Made by a program: the position numbers and the translations under genes. Under the pieces are notes generated by a model. That model had not been told where the DNA came from. It ran no database searches and was given only the letters and a program-made list of their open reading frames with translations. A stretch of 12,321 bases of DNA from Balneolales bacterium (GTDB lineage Bacteria > Bacteroidota > Rhodothermia > Balneolales > Natronogracilivirgulaceae): positions 1 to 12,321 of the forward strand of contig SKNL01000195.1 of assembly GCA_007120555.1 (NCBI GenBank), written 5' to 3'. Positions 1 to 7,492 of this stretch are shown one piece after another; the first letter of the stretch is position 1; every line of letters begins with the position of its first letter.

Positions 1-2
1 AT

Positions 3-416
3 ATATCCCGCTCTTCGACCGACAACATGTCCGAGCTTGAGCAGGGACTGTACCGGGCCTATCTGCTTTCAGTTTCCGGTGATTTGAGCAGCGCCATTTC
101 GGAATACGAGCAACTTGCAGGGTTCGTTGATCCCGGCTACAACTGGGTTCAGTATAATCTTGCAATCCTGCTTTTCAACTCTGGCGAGTACCTGGCCTCG
201 TCGGAACACTTTAGCCGTGTCGACTGTGGAATGCTGGGTCACACCGCCCGCAGGGAATCCTGCTACTGGTTCAAGGCAAACAGTTATGTCGCGGCCGGCA
301 ACCTGGAGCAGGCCTGGAGTGCCGGAAACAGCGCGCTGGAGCTTCCCGGGTACTATCGGGACGAGATCATTGAACTGTTGCGAAAGATCCGCTACGTATT
401 GGAGAACCGGGACTAG
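3..416 (+). CDS. TPR-like helical repeat protein, 3' part (5' end outside window)
   Basis: Reading frame with alternating amphipathic helices of the tetratricopeptide type. Counting from the first ATG at 27, the helix pairs lie at about residues 18-30 (GDLSSAISEYEQL), 43-62 (YNLAILLFNSGEYLASSEHF) and 80-106 (a YWFKANSYVAAGNLEQAW pattern), with the usual small, aromatic and Ala positions. TPR proteins are protein-interaction scaffolds; the partner cannot be told from this piece. The frame is open from base 3 with no stop before ATG 27 and no ribosome site there, so I read it as the C-terminal end of a longer protein cut by the window edge. A genuine 129-residue protein from ATG 27 is the alternative. 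Its TAG stop shares the palindrome CTAG (413-416) with the stop of the convergent ppk1 gene, leaving no room for a terminator between them. Confidence 0.6.
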   Translation: MSRSSTDNMSELEQGLYRAYLLSVSGDLSSAISEYEQLAGFVDPGYNWVQYNLAILLFNSGEYLASSEHFSRVDCGMLGHTARRESCYWFKANSYVAAGNLEQAWSAGNSALELPGYYRDEIIELLRKIRYVLENRD

Positions 417-2152
417 ATGGAAGCCCCGGGGGTTTCAAACCCTGCCGGTACGGGATCCCCCATCGCAGCAGTATGCTCCATGAACATTCGGTGTGCTCCC
501 TTGCCGGGCTCCCCGTTCTTCGGATAGCATCTTTTGTAGTCTCCGTCCGGTTGAAGCGCCCATCTTTGTGAATTATCATTGAGGTAGGTTTCCAGAACAA
601 ACATCAGATAAGATCTAATCGGGGCGGTGTCGACGGGTACCAGCACCTCCACCCTCTTATCCAGGTTTCTGCGCATCCAGTCGGCAGAACCTATGTAGCA
701 CAGGTTTTCCCCGCCATGATGAAAATAATAGATCCTGGAGTGTTCCAGATACCGGCCTATTACGGAGTTAACGGCAATGTTACCCCTTGTCCCTTTCACT
801 CCGGCACGAAGCCGGCAGATACCGCGGACGATCAGGTCGATTTTCACCCCGTTCCGGGCGGCATCGTACAGCTCTACCAGTATCGCAACCTGCTTGCCAC
901 GTTCCGCCGCACGGATCAGCGCATGGAGGTGCGGAGAATCGTCGGAAGTCCGGTAGATGGTCTGCTTGATTGCCATCACGTCAGGGTCATCCGCCGCTTC
1001 CCTGACAAAGCGCTCCACAGAGGTGGAAAAGCTGTGATAGGGATGGTGCACCAGGATGTCCCCTTTTTTAATGATATCAAAAACGGACTCTGGATTGTCA
1101 TCACCCTCATGGCGGAACGCAGGGTGCGGGACCGGCACCCATTTGTCATATCGTAATTCGGGAAATCCTTCCAATCCGTACAGTTCCATGGCATCAGCCA
1201 TCCCGATGGGCTGGTCTGTCTCATAGACATCTTTCTCTGAAAGGTCCAGGTGTTTCAGAATCATGGACCTGATATGGTCCGGCATGTCACTCTCCATTTC
1301 CACCCGCACGATTTCGGCAAAACGGCGTTCCCGAAGCTCTTCCTCGATCATTTCCAGAAGATCGTCCGCCTCTTCCTCGTTTCGGCTGATGTCGGCATTT
1401 CGGGTCACCCGGAACACGTGAGATGACAGAACCCGGGCACCAGAAAAAACATGGTCCAAATGGTTCCGTATCACATCCTCGATCAGGATCAGTGAACGTT
1501 TGCCCTTCTGATCCGGTACCGGCATCCAACGCTTCAGGTTTGATGGGATTTTGAGACGGGCAAAAAGAGTGCCGCCCGTGGCCGGGTTCTGCAGCTCTAC
1601 CGCCAGCGACAGGCTTTTATTGGAAATGAATGGAAACGGGTGTGAGTGATCGATCGCAAGGGGAGTGAGCAGCGGATATATCTGCTCAAAGTAGTGCTTG
1701 TCAACCGACTGTTTTTGCTTTTCTTCCAGTTCGTGGTAGCGCCGAAAAGATATCCCCTGGCCTGCAAGCTGCGGAACCAGTTCTCCGAAAAGGCATTTTA
1801 TGATGGTTTTATCCATCTTTCGTATCTCTTTTCGGATTATCTTGAGTTGTTTTTTCGGGGTGAGGCCATCCACGGAAAGCTTGTACACCCCGGCCTCTAC
1901 CTGCCTTTTCAGGCCGCCAATCCGTTTCTGGTAGAACTCATCCAGGTTGCTGCATACGATTCCGATAAATTTCACGCGTTCCAGGAGCGGGTTGCGCTCA
2001 TCAAGCGCCTCATCCAACACCCTGGCATTGAACTGCAGCAGGCTCAGTTCGTGATTGTGAAACAGATCCGGGTCCGGTTTCCTGCCCTCGCTGCTGCCCG
2101 CTATGCTTGCTTCCTCCTTTTGTTCCTTCTTGCTCATTGTATCAGTACTCAT
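413..2152 (-). CDS. ppk1: Polyphosphate kinase 1 with internal in-frame deletion
   Basis: PPK1 reversibly transfers the ATP gamma-phosphate to polyphosphate. Numbering from ATG 2152 (579 residues), family features present are: the N-terminal region with ELSLLQFN (about 35) and SNLDEFY (Asn69, equivalent of the ATP-contacting Asn45 in E. coli); the head domain; HHPYHSF; IKQTIYR (Arg401, equivalent of Arg375); RYLEHSRIYYF (His471, equivalent of His592); and IGSADWM. At residues 427-429, LVEL is followed directly by YDAARNGVKIDLIVRG. In intact PPK1 about 147 residues lie between these points, including ARFDE, the GLKxHxK phospho-histidine segment (His435 in E. coli) and GTGNxN. All are missing, with no frameshift, so polyphosphate synthesis is unlikely (inference). 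Restoring them would give about 726 residues, normal for the family. Start: ATG 2152 or 2137 puts the conserved core near the N-terminus. The frame stays open to 2344, but that extension is unlike PPK and covers a probable ruvB promoter. Confidence 0.88.
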   Translation of the reverse strand: MSTDTMSKKEQKEEASIAGSSEGRKPDPDLFHNHELSLLQFNARVLDEALDERNPLLERVKFIGIVCSNLDEFYQKRIGGLKRQVEAGVYKLSVDGLTPKKQLKIIRKEIRKMDKTIIKCLFGELVPQLAGQGISFRRYHELEEKQKQSVDKHYFEQIYPLLTPLAIDHSHPFPFISNKSLSLAVELQNPATGGTLFARLKIPSNLKRWMPVPDQKGKRSLILIEDVIRNHLDHVFSGARVLSSHVFRVTRNADISRNEEEADDLLEMIEEELRERRFAEIVRVEMESDMPDHIRSMILKHLDLSEKDVYETDQPIGMADAMELYGLEGFPELRYDKWVPVPHPAFRHEGDDNPESVFDIIKKGDILVHHPYHSFSTSVERFVREAADDPDVMAIKQTIYRTSDDSPHLHALIRAAERGKQVAILVELYDAARNGVKIDLIVRGICRLRAGVKGTRGNIAVNSVIGRYLEHSRIYYFHHGGENLCYIGSADWMRRNLDKRVEVLVPVDTAPIRSYLMFVLETYLNDNSQRWALQPDGDYKRCYPKNGEPGKGAHRMFMEHTAAMGDPVPAGFETPGASI

Positions 2153-2240
2153 TGTATCCGAATCATAAAAATTACGGAGGTTTTTTCGGCCCCCGGACAC
2201 AGCCCCTGTTGAGTTGCCATCCTTTTCCGAATAATGCAGC

Positions 2241-2272
2241 CAATAATGGACTTCCCGGACGGCAATGTCAAA
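2241..2272 (-). promoter_or_regulatory. Candidate Bacteroidota-type promoter for ppk1
   Basis: Read on the minus strand, TTTG (complement of 2269-2272) is followed after 20 nt by CATTATTG (complement of 2241-2248), a partial match to the Bacteroidota -33/-7 pattern TTTG and TAnnTTTG. Initiation would fall near 2234, giving a leader of about 80 nt before ATG 2152. The -7 match is imperfect, so this is a suggestion based on pattern and placement only. Confidence 0.28.
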
Positions 2273-2277
2273 CGTTT

Positions 2278-2310
2278 TTTGGCAATTGTACCCCTCCGCT
2301 GTGTATTTTG
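2278..2310 (+). promoter_or_regulatory. Candidate Bacteroidota-type promoter for ruvB
   Basis: TTTG at 2278-2281 is followed after 21 nt by GTATTTTG at 2303-2310. The spacing is right for the Bacteroidota primary sigma factor, and the TTTG half of the -7 element is intact. Transcription would start near 2316, about 36 nt before the ruvB GTG. Its position inside the N-terminally extended ppk1 frame is one reason to prefer a shorter ppk1. Confidence 0.42.
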
Positions 2311-2351
2311 TCTCGTCTGCATTACCCATCACCAGCAATATCACCGAAATT

Positions 2352-3383
2352 GTGGCAAATCCCCTTTTGAATGCATCCGATCAGGATCCCGGGTTCGAAC
2401 AACACATCCGGCCCTCCCGGTTGCAGGAATTTATAGGCCAGCACAAAATCATCTCCAACCTGGAGGTGTTCATAAAGGCCGCCCGCAAGCGGGGCGATGC
2501 TCTGGATCACGTGATCCTTTCCGGTCCCCCGGGACTTGGCAAAACAACCCTGGCCTACATCATTGCACATGAAATGGGGGTGCAGATCAAGCCAACTACG
2601 GGCCCCGTCCTGGAAAAACCGGGTGACCTGGCCGGCATGCTCACCAATCTGGAGAGAGGGGATGTGCTCTTCATCGATGAAATCCACCGGCTGAACCCGA
2701 TTGTGGAGGAGTATCTCTATTCGGCCATGGAAGATTTCAAGCTGGATATCGTCATTGACTCCGGTCCGAGCGCCCGCAGCGTGCAAATCGATCTGATGCC
2801 GTTCACCCTGATCGGCGCCACCACCCGCAAAGGGTTGCTCACGTCGCCGCTGAGGGCCCGCTTCGGAATCGATCTGCGGCTCGATTATTACGGCGTGGAG
2901 CTGCTGCAGCACATTGCCGTCCGATCCGCCGGAATTCTCGGGCTCCGAATCACCGAAAAAGGCGCCTATGAGCTGGCCCGCCGAAGCCGCGGCACCCCGC
3001 GTATCGTTAATCGCCTACTGCGCCGTACCCGTGATTTCGCGGAAGTTGAAGAAAGGACCGAGATAGATGAACAGATCGCCGACAAGGCACTCAATGCCCT
3101 GGACGTCGACCCGCGCGGACTCGATGAGATGGATATCCGCATCCTGAACAGCATCATCGAAAACTACCGCGGCGGTCCCGTAGGCCTGGGAACGCTGGCC
3201 GTGGCTGTCGGCGAGGACAAGGGAACCATTGAGGAGGTGTACGAGCCCTTCCTGATCCAGGAAGGCTTCCTGCAGAGAACACCCAAGGGCCGCGTGACCA
3301 CGCAGAAAGCCTTTGAATACCTCGGCATTCCCCTTCCCGGCAAAGGTCCGGCCGGAAACAATCTGTTTTCCACCGGCAAGTGA
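2352..3383 (+). CDS. ruvB: Holliday junction branch migration ATPase RuvB
   Basis: RuvB is the hexameric AAA+ motor that, with RuvA, drives branch migration of Holliday junctions for RuvC cleavage in recombination and repair. From the chosen GTG start (343 residues, normal length) the order is: the N-terminal family signature ANPLLN and IRPSRLQEFIGQ; Walker A GPPGLGKTT (58-66); Walker B LFIDEIH (106-112); sensor 1 IGATTRKGLL; arginine finger PLRARFG (Arg170); the small AAA+ lid; and a C-terminal winged helix ending in TTQKAFEYLG. The frame is open upstream to an ATG at 2265, but those 29 residues match nothing in RuvB, whereas GTG 2352 sits exactly where RuvB proteins begin. No Shine-Dalgarno is visible. 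ruvA and ruvC are not adjacent, which is common outside Proteobacteria. All catalytic residues are present. Confidence 0.96.
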   Translation: MANPLLNASDQDPGFEQHIRPSRLQEFIGQHKIISNLEVFIKAARKRGDALDHVILSGPPGLGKTTLAYIIAHEMGVQIKPTTGPVLEKPGDLAGMLTNLERGDVLFIDEIHRLNPIVEEYLYSAMEDFKLDIVIDSGPSARSVQIDLMPFTLIGATTRKGLLTSPLRARFGIDLRLDYYGVELLQHIAVRSAGILGLRITEKGAYELARRSRGTPRIVNRLLRRTRDFAEVEERTEIDEQIADKALNALDVDPRGLDEMDIRILNSIIENYRGGPVGLGTLAVAVGEDKGTIEEVYEPFLIQEGFLQRTPKGRVTTQKAFEYLGIPLPGKGPAGNNLFSTGK

Positions 3384-3401
3384 TGCTTCCGCTTTTTTTT
3401 G

Positions 3402-3409
3402 TATATTTG
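3402..3409 (+). promoter_or_regulatory. Candidate -7 element upstream of metK
   Basis: TATATTTG is an exact match to the Bacteroidota -7 consensus TAnnTTTG, lying 49-56 nt before the metK ATG and just after a run of eight T at 3393-3400. No matching TTTG lies about 20 nt upstream, so the promoter is incomplete as read. The T-run could instead belong to a weak terminator at the end of ruvB, although the hairpin before it is poor. Confidence 0.33.
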
Positions 3410-3457
3410 CCAGCTACAAAATACTGTTAACCGACCCTGCTCCAACACCTAATTGCA

Positions 3458-4597
3458 ATGAAATATCTCTTTACTTCCGAATCTGTTTCCGAGGGACACC
3501 CGGACAAAGTGTCCGACCAGATTTCCGATGCCATCCTGGATGCCATGCTTGCCCAGGATCCCAATTCGCGCGTTGCCGTCGAAACACTTGTCACAACCGG
3601 CCTTGTCGTCGTCTCCGGTGAGGTGACCACCGAGGCCTATGTTGACGTCCAGGAGGTTGCCCGCACAGTGATCCGCGAAATCGGTTACACGAAGCCCGGA
3701 TACCGTTTTGATGCCGATTCGTGCGGCGTCATGGTCACTATCCACCAGCAAAGTGCGGATATCGCCATGGGCGTGGACCGGCTGGGTGCCGGCGACCAGG
3801 GCATGATGTTCGGCTATGCCACGCGTGAAACCCCGACCTTCATGCCGATGGCGCTGCAATTCGCCCACGACCTGGTGCGCGAACTGGCCAATATCCGCAA
3901 GAACACCGGCGAAATGCCTTATCTGCGGCCGGACAGCAAAAGCCAGGTAACCGTAGAATACGATGAAAAAGACAATCCCCTTCGGGTTCACACCATCGTT
4001 ATCTCCACCCAGCACGACGAGGATGTGGAACAGGACAAAATCCGGGAGGATGTCCAGAAGCACCTCCTGCCCCGCGTCATCCCCAAAGAACTGATGGATG
4101 ACAAAACCATCCTGCACGTCAATCCAACCGGAAAATTCGTTATCGGCGGACCGCACGGCGATACCGGCCTGACCGGCCGCAAGATCATTGTGGATACGTA
4201 CGGAGGCCGCGGCGCTCATGGCGGCGGTGCCTTTTCCGGCAAGGACGCCTCCAAAGTCGACCGGAGTGCAGCATACGCCGCCCGGCACATCGCCAAAAAC
4301 ATTGTGGCGGCAGGCATTGCGGATGAGTGCCTGATCCAGCTCGCCTATGCCATTGGCATTCCCGAACCGGTTTCCATCAATGTCAAAACCTTCGGAACCG
4401 GAAAAACAAGTGATGAAAAGCTGGTTGAACTGATCCATGAAAATTTCGACTGCACTCCGGACGGAATTATCCGCCGTTTTGATCTGCGTAAGCCCATCTT
4501 CCGCAATACGGCCGCATATGGCCATTTTGGCCGGGAAGAATTCCCCTGGGAAAAACTGGATTACGTCGACGAACTGAAAAAACAGGCCGGACTCTAA
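3458..4597 (+). CDS. metK: S-adenosylmethionine synthetase (methionine adenosyltransferase)
   Basis: MetK makes S-adenosylmethionine from methionine and ATP, releasing phosphate and diphosphate. It is a cytosolic tetramer that supplies the main methyl donor. The 379-residue protein covers the whole family. N-terminal FTSESVSEGHPDKVSDQISDA holds the ATP-binding His and the metal-site residues. Signature 1 GAGDQG with MMFGYAT, the LRPDSKSQVT segment, INPTGKF-like VNPTGKFVIGGPHGD with GLTGRKIIVDTYGG, signature 2 GGGAFSGKD, KVDRSAAYAAR, and C-terminal TAAYGHFGREEFPWE follow in order. ATG 3458 matches the usual start, MKYLFTSESVSEGHP. The 74-nt gap to ruvB holds a possible -7 element, so metK may have its own promoter as well as read-through. 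I see no SAM riboswitch fold in so short a leader. No truncation or missing motif was noticed. Confidence 0.97.
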   Translation: MKYLFTSESVSEGHPDKVSDQISDAILDAMLAQDPNSRVAVETLVTTGLVVVSGEVTTEAYVDVQEVARTVIREIGYTKPGYRFDADSCGVMVTIHQQSADIAMGVDRLGAGDQGMMFGYATRETPTFMPMALQFAHDLVRELANIRKNTGEMPYLRPDSKSQVTVEYDEKDNPLRVHTIVISTQHDEDVEQDKIREDVQKHLLPRVIPKELMDDKTILHVNPTGKFVIGGPHGDTGLTGRKIIVDTYGGRGAHGGGAFSGKDASKVDRSAAYAARHIAKNIVAAGIADECLIQLAYAIGIPEPVSINVKTFGTGKTSDEKLVELIHENFDCTPDGIIRRFDLRKPIFRNTAAYGHFGREEFPWEKLDYVDELKKQAGL

Positions 4598-4672
4598 GCA
4601 GGGCCCGCCAGGCGCATTCCCGCTCATAAACCGACAGCAGCAACCTGCTTCAACGGACAGCAGCGAGCTTCG

Positions 4673-7492
4673 TCAGCGGACAGTGGCGTCCTGGTGGATG
4701 ATGCGTCCGAAAAACAGGCCGTTGGCAAACAGCCGGTTCGTGCCGAACCAGAAGGCGCGGAAATTCGGATTGTCCGTTGTCATGATTACCCGTCCCGAGC
4801 CCATGCGCCCTATCAGGTAAACCGGGCGCTCCGGCAGCCATTCCAGGTTTTCGGTGGATACGAATCCGCTCAGCAACGGCTCTTTGGTATATCGCACCGG
4901 TACCGCAAATCGGTTTTCCGGATGCTCAAGGAACAGGGTGCTGTTCCTGAAAACCGGTAATGTGTCGCGCTTGAAGCCATAACCGAGCGGATGGGTCCGG
5001 TCCAGCTCAGCTTCCATGATTACCCCGCCAATGACTCGCGAACCACGCAAGGATGCCAGGTCCCGGTACCGGAGCTCCTTATTTTCGGAATGGGAGTATT
5101 CTGGTTTTTGTATTTCAAAGTCCAGCCAGTCAAGGCCGTCCATCCAGGAAACAGCGCCTTTTTGCAGCATCAGGGTGTTGCCTGCTTCGACCCACTGCTT
5201 CAGCCGGTCCCGGAAAGCGCCGGGAAGCCGCTGATAATTGCCGTGTACCATGACCACGGTATTGTACCTGTCCAGGTCGATACTGTTCAGGTATCTGACA
5301 TCGGCCATGGTAACCGGCATCCGGTATCGCTGGTCCAGAAGATGCCACACTTCGCCTGCTTCATACATGTTGACTCCGTCACCCGTGACGACCATGACAC
5401 TGGGTTTTTCAACCATCTGAAAAGACGGACTTCCCAAGTCCATTCCGCGGGCCGTCAGGCCGGTGTTTGCCATGTGCACATCCAGCCCGTCCTCCTTTGC
5501 CACCTCCATCATCAGCTCCCGGAGCGCATCCGCATCCACCCGGTCCTGAATGCCGGCACTTACAAGGATGGTACCATAGTCGAAATCATGCGGCCCTTCC
5601 GCTGTTACCGCCCGGAAAGGCTGCGTTGCGACCTTGATACGCACGCCGGTATCCATCAGACGGTATGCTGCACGCGGCGCATAGTACCCGTGCCATTCGA
5701 ACAGATAGGCGTATGGATGGGGCTGATTTGCAGGCGGCGTTTTTGCAGAAGGGGTGCTTGCCGACGGGGTGTCAGTAGATGCCTTCGGGTCCGGGCCGGA
5801 CCGGAACCGGCCTTCGGGTAAAGGTGTGTCGGCGACGGGTGGACCCAGCAGGTTTTCACTGTAACTCCGGCGGTCCAGTTCCGCATAGGGTATATCGAAT
5901 GCCAGGGGAAGGGTCCATGTGGAAATGTCATAGAACACGCTGTCCCCGAATTCCTTGCGGGTCTCAAACAAGCTGCGGATCAGGCGGTATTGCGGCTGCC
6001 CGGCGGGTATGATCCATGCATTGCCGCTCTCGAAACGGTAGCCGTCCGCGGAAAGAGAACCCTCCAGTTCATGGATGCGAATATCATGATGCGAGAGCAG
6101 GTCCAGCAGGTGGGCATTGCGTGCCCGGTCGAACGGATCCCCGAAAACCCACGCTTTCACCGGATTGCCCCGGGCGTCCTCCAGAGCGCTTGAAGCGGAT
6201 TCCCTCATGTGTTCGAGGAGTTCAAGGCGAATGTCCCTGGCACCATACAGCGTCGACAGCGAGGTCAGGAACTGATTGCGGATGGTCACCGGAAAGGCGA
6301 CGTCTCCGTGCCTGCTTTCATGCAGGTGTCCGCGGGAGCTGGCTTGTTCAAACAGAATGCCAACCGTGCCCTGCAGATCCGGATAGGTGGAACCTTTTCC
6401 AATAAAGAAATCGTCAAAAAATTCACTGGTCCAGTAAAGCTGATCCACTTCATCCAGATATTCCGCGTGGTATTCCGCCAGTTTGGCGGTCAGTTCGAAC
6501 GTGCGCGGGGGCGTAAGCGGATTGTCGCGTGAGGGGACTCCCGGCTGGAAAAAATAGGTTGACTGCGGCCCCATTTCATGGTGGTCGGTCAGCACATTGG
6601 GCTTCCAGGAATGGAATGTGCGTACCCGGCTTCGGCTTTCCGGGTGCTGGACCGGCATCCAGTCCCGGTTCAGGTCGAACCAGTAGTGGTTGGTCCTGGA
6701 CCCGGGCCAGGGCTGGCGGTGTTCGCGATGGAAGGGGTCGGCGGAAGGCGTGAATGAGCGGTTGTTGTTCACCCATGTCGCAAACCGGTCGAGCCCGTCC
6801 GGGTTGTAGGTCGGGTCCAGCAGCACGACGGACTCCCGCAGCAGCTGTCCGATATCCTCCCCTTCGGCCGCCGCAAGATAATAGGCAACGAGCACGGCGG
6901 CATTGGCCCCGCTGGACTCGTTTCCGTGAACCGAATAACCCAGCCAGGTTACGACCGGCATTTGGCTCAGGTCGAGATCCATCGACTGCGACGGATCGCT
7001 CAGGGCCAGATGATCTGTCCGGAGGGAATCGATGGAGGCAAGATTGTCCGGGTGTGAAATCGTAAGCAGAAGCAGCGGACGGCGCTGCCATGTCCGTCCG
7101 TATTCCTGTATCTGGACGCGGTCCGACTCCCTGGCCAGACGGTACATGTAGGCCACGATCTGGTCGTGCCGGACGTGCCACTCGCCCGGCTCAAAGCCAA
7201 GCACCTCCACCGGGGAGGTGATATCGCCCCGGAACGATTCGGGCCGCGGCAGCGCCGTTCCGTCCGGCAAAAGAAGTGGCCAGAGATCCCCGGATATTAC
7301 GGATTCTCGTGTGGATTCCGGAGTGGATTCCGCGGTGGATTCCGGAGTGGATCCCGCGGTGGATCCCGGATCAGTCCCAAGGGCGGACAGGGGTGAACCT
7401 GCCAGGATTGTGACAAGCAGCAAAAGTGAGAATAAAGGGGAGCTGTTGTACAATATCCTGGAAATGCATGAGCCGTAAAATGCGTTATTCAT
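4673..7492 (-). CDS. Secreted M14-family zinc carboxypeptidase-like protein with C-terminal GATase-like domain
   Basis: A 939-residue exported protein. A hydrophobic signal segment FSLLLLVTILAG (about 21-32) is followed by an Ala/Gly-type cleavage region. A Ser/Thr/Pro/Glu repeat linker (about 44-63) comes next. The M14 catalytic domain spans about 105-420: zinc ligands His189 and Glu192 in the HGNE motif, FDLNRDW (272-278), the later zinc His in LTDHHEMG (304-305), and the catalytic Glu382 in GTVGILFEQAS. After a second Ser/Thr/Pro-rich linker (about 570-592), residues about 695-800 look like a class I glutamine-amidotransferase-type fold (VMVVTGDG, NTVVMVHGNY) without an obvious catalytic Cys. 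M14 enzymes remove C-terminal residues from peptides; the substrate is unknown. The ATG at 7492 gives a good signal peptide; no ribosome site is seen. It is convergent with metK and divergent from rtcB, so it is probably a single-gene unit. Confidence 0.88.
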   Translation of the reverse strand: MNNAFYGSCISRILYNSSPLFSLLLLVTILAGSPLSALGTDPGSTAGSTPESTAESTPESTRESVISGDLWPLLLPDGTALPRPESFRGDITSPVEVLGFEPGEWHVRHDQIVAYMYRLARESDRVQIQEYGRTWQRRPLLLLTISHPDNLASIDSLRTDHLALSDPSQSMDLDLSQMPVVTWLGYSVHGNESSGANAAVLVAYYLAAAEGEDIGQLLRESVVLLDPTYNPDGLDRFATWVNNNRSFTPSADPFHREHRQPWPGSRTNHYWFDLNRDWMPVQHPESRSRVRTFHSWKPNVLTDHHEMGPQSTYFFQPGVPSRDNPLTPPRTFELTAKLAEYHAEYLDEVDQLYWTSEFFDDFFIGKGSTYPDLQGTVGILFEQASSRGHLHESRHGDVAFPVTIRNQFLTSLSTLYGARDIRLELLEHMRESASSALEDARGNPVKAWVFGDPFDRARNAHLLDLLSHHDIRIHELEGSLSADGYRFESGNAWIIPAGQPQYRLIRSLFETRKEFGDSVFYDISTWTLPLAFDIPYAELDRRSYSENLLGPPVADTPLPEGRFRSGPDPKASTDTPSASTPSAKTPPANQPHPYAYLFEWHGYYAPRAAYRLMDTGVRIKVATQPFRAVTAEGPHDFDYGTILVSAGIQDRVDADALRELMMEVAKEDGLDVHMANTGLTARGMDLGSPSFQMVEKPSVMVVTGDGVNMYEAGEVWHLLDQRYRMPVTMADVRYLNSIDLDRYNTVVMVHGNYQRLPGAFRDRLKQWVEAGNTLMLQKGAVSWMDGLDWLDFEIQKPEYSHSENKELRYRDLASLRGSRVIGGVIMEAELDRTHPLGYGFKRDTLPVFRNSTLFLEHPENRFAVPVRYTKEPLLSGFVSTENLEWLPERPVYLIGRMGSGRVIMTTDNPNFRAFWFGTNRLFANGLFFGRIIHQDATVR
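7311..7370. repeat. Five tandem copies of a 12-bp coding repeat in the M14 gene
   Basis: Five consecutive 12-bp units begin at 7311, 7323, 7335, 7347 and 7359, each GTGGATTCCGGA or a variant (TTCC or TCCC; ending GGA or GCG). Alternation of the GGA and GCG endings makes a 24-bp higher-order period. On the coding (minus) strand each unit encodes four residues of the type S-T-(A/P)-(G/E), just after the signal peptide. The length is a multiple of three, so copy-number change would keep the frame. Confidence 0.9.

Noticed and set aside
2153..2344. N-terminal extension of ppk1 by about 64 codons (starts at 2344 GTG or 2329 ATG)
   Set aside because: The residues show no PPK features and overlap the likely ruvB promoter. 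The conserved PPK core begins shortly after ATG 2152/2137.
2265..2351. Upstream ATG start for ruvB
   Set aside because: The 29 extra residues are unlike any RuvB N-terminus; GTG 2352 gives the standard ANPLLN start.
3384..3457. SAM riboswitch before metK
   Set aside because: The gap is 74 nt, without the conserved paired stems of the known SAM classes that I could recognise, and the T-run comes before the candidate promoter element.
3449..4627. A 392-codon open frame antisense to all of metK
   Set aside because: It is an exact shadow of a highly conserved gene in GC-rich code, its predicted product is low in recognisable motifs, and no promoter or start signal supports it.
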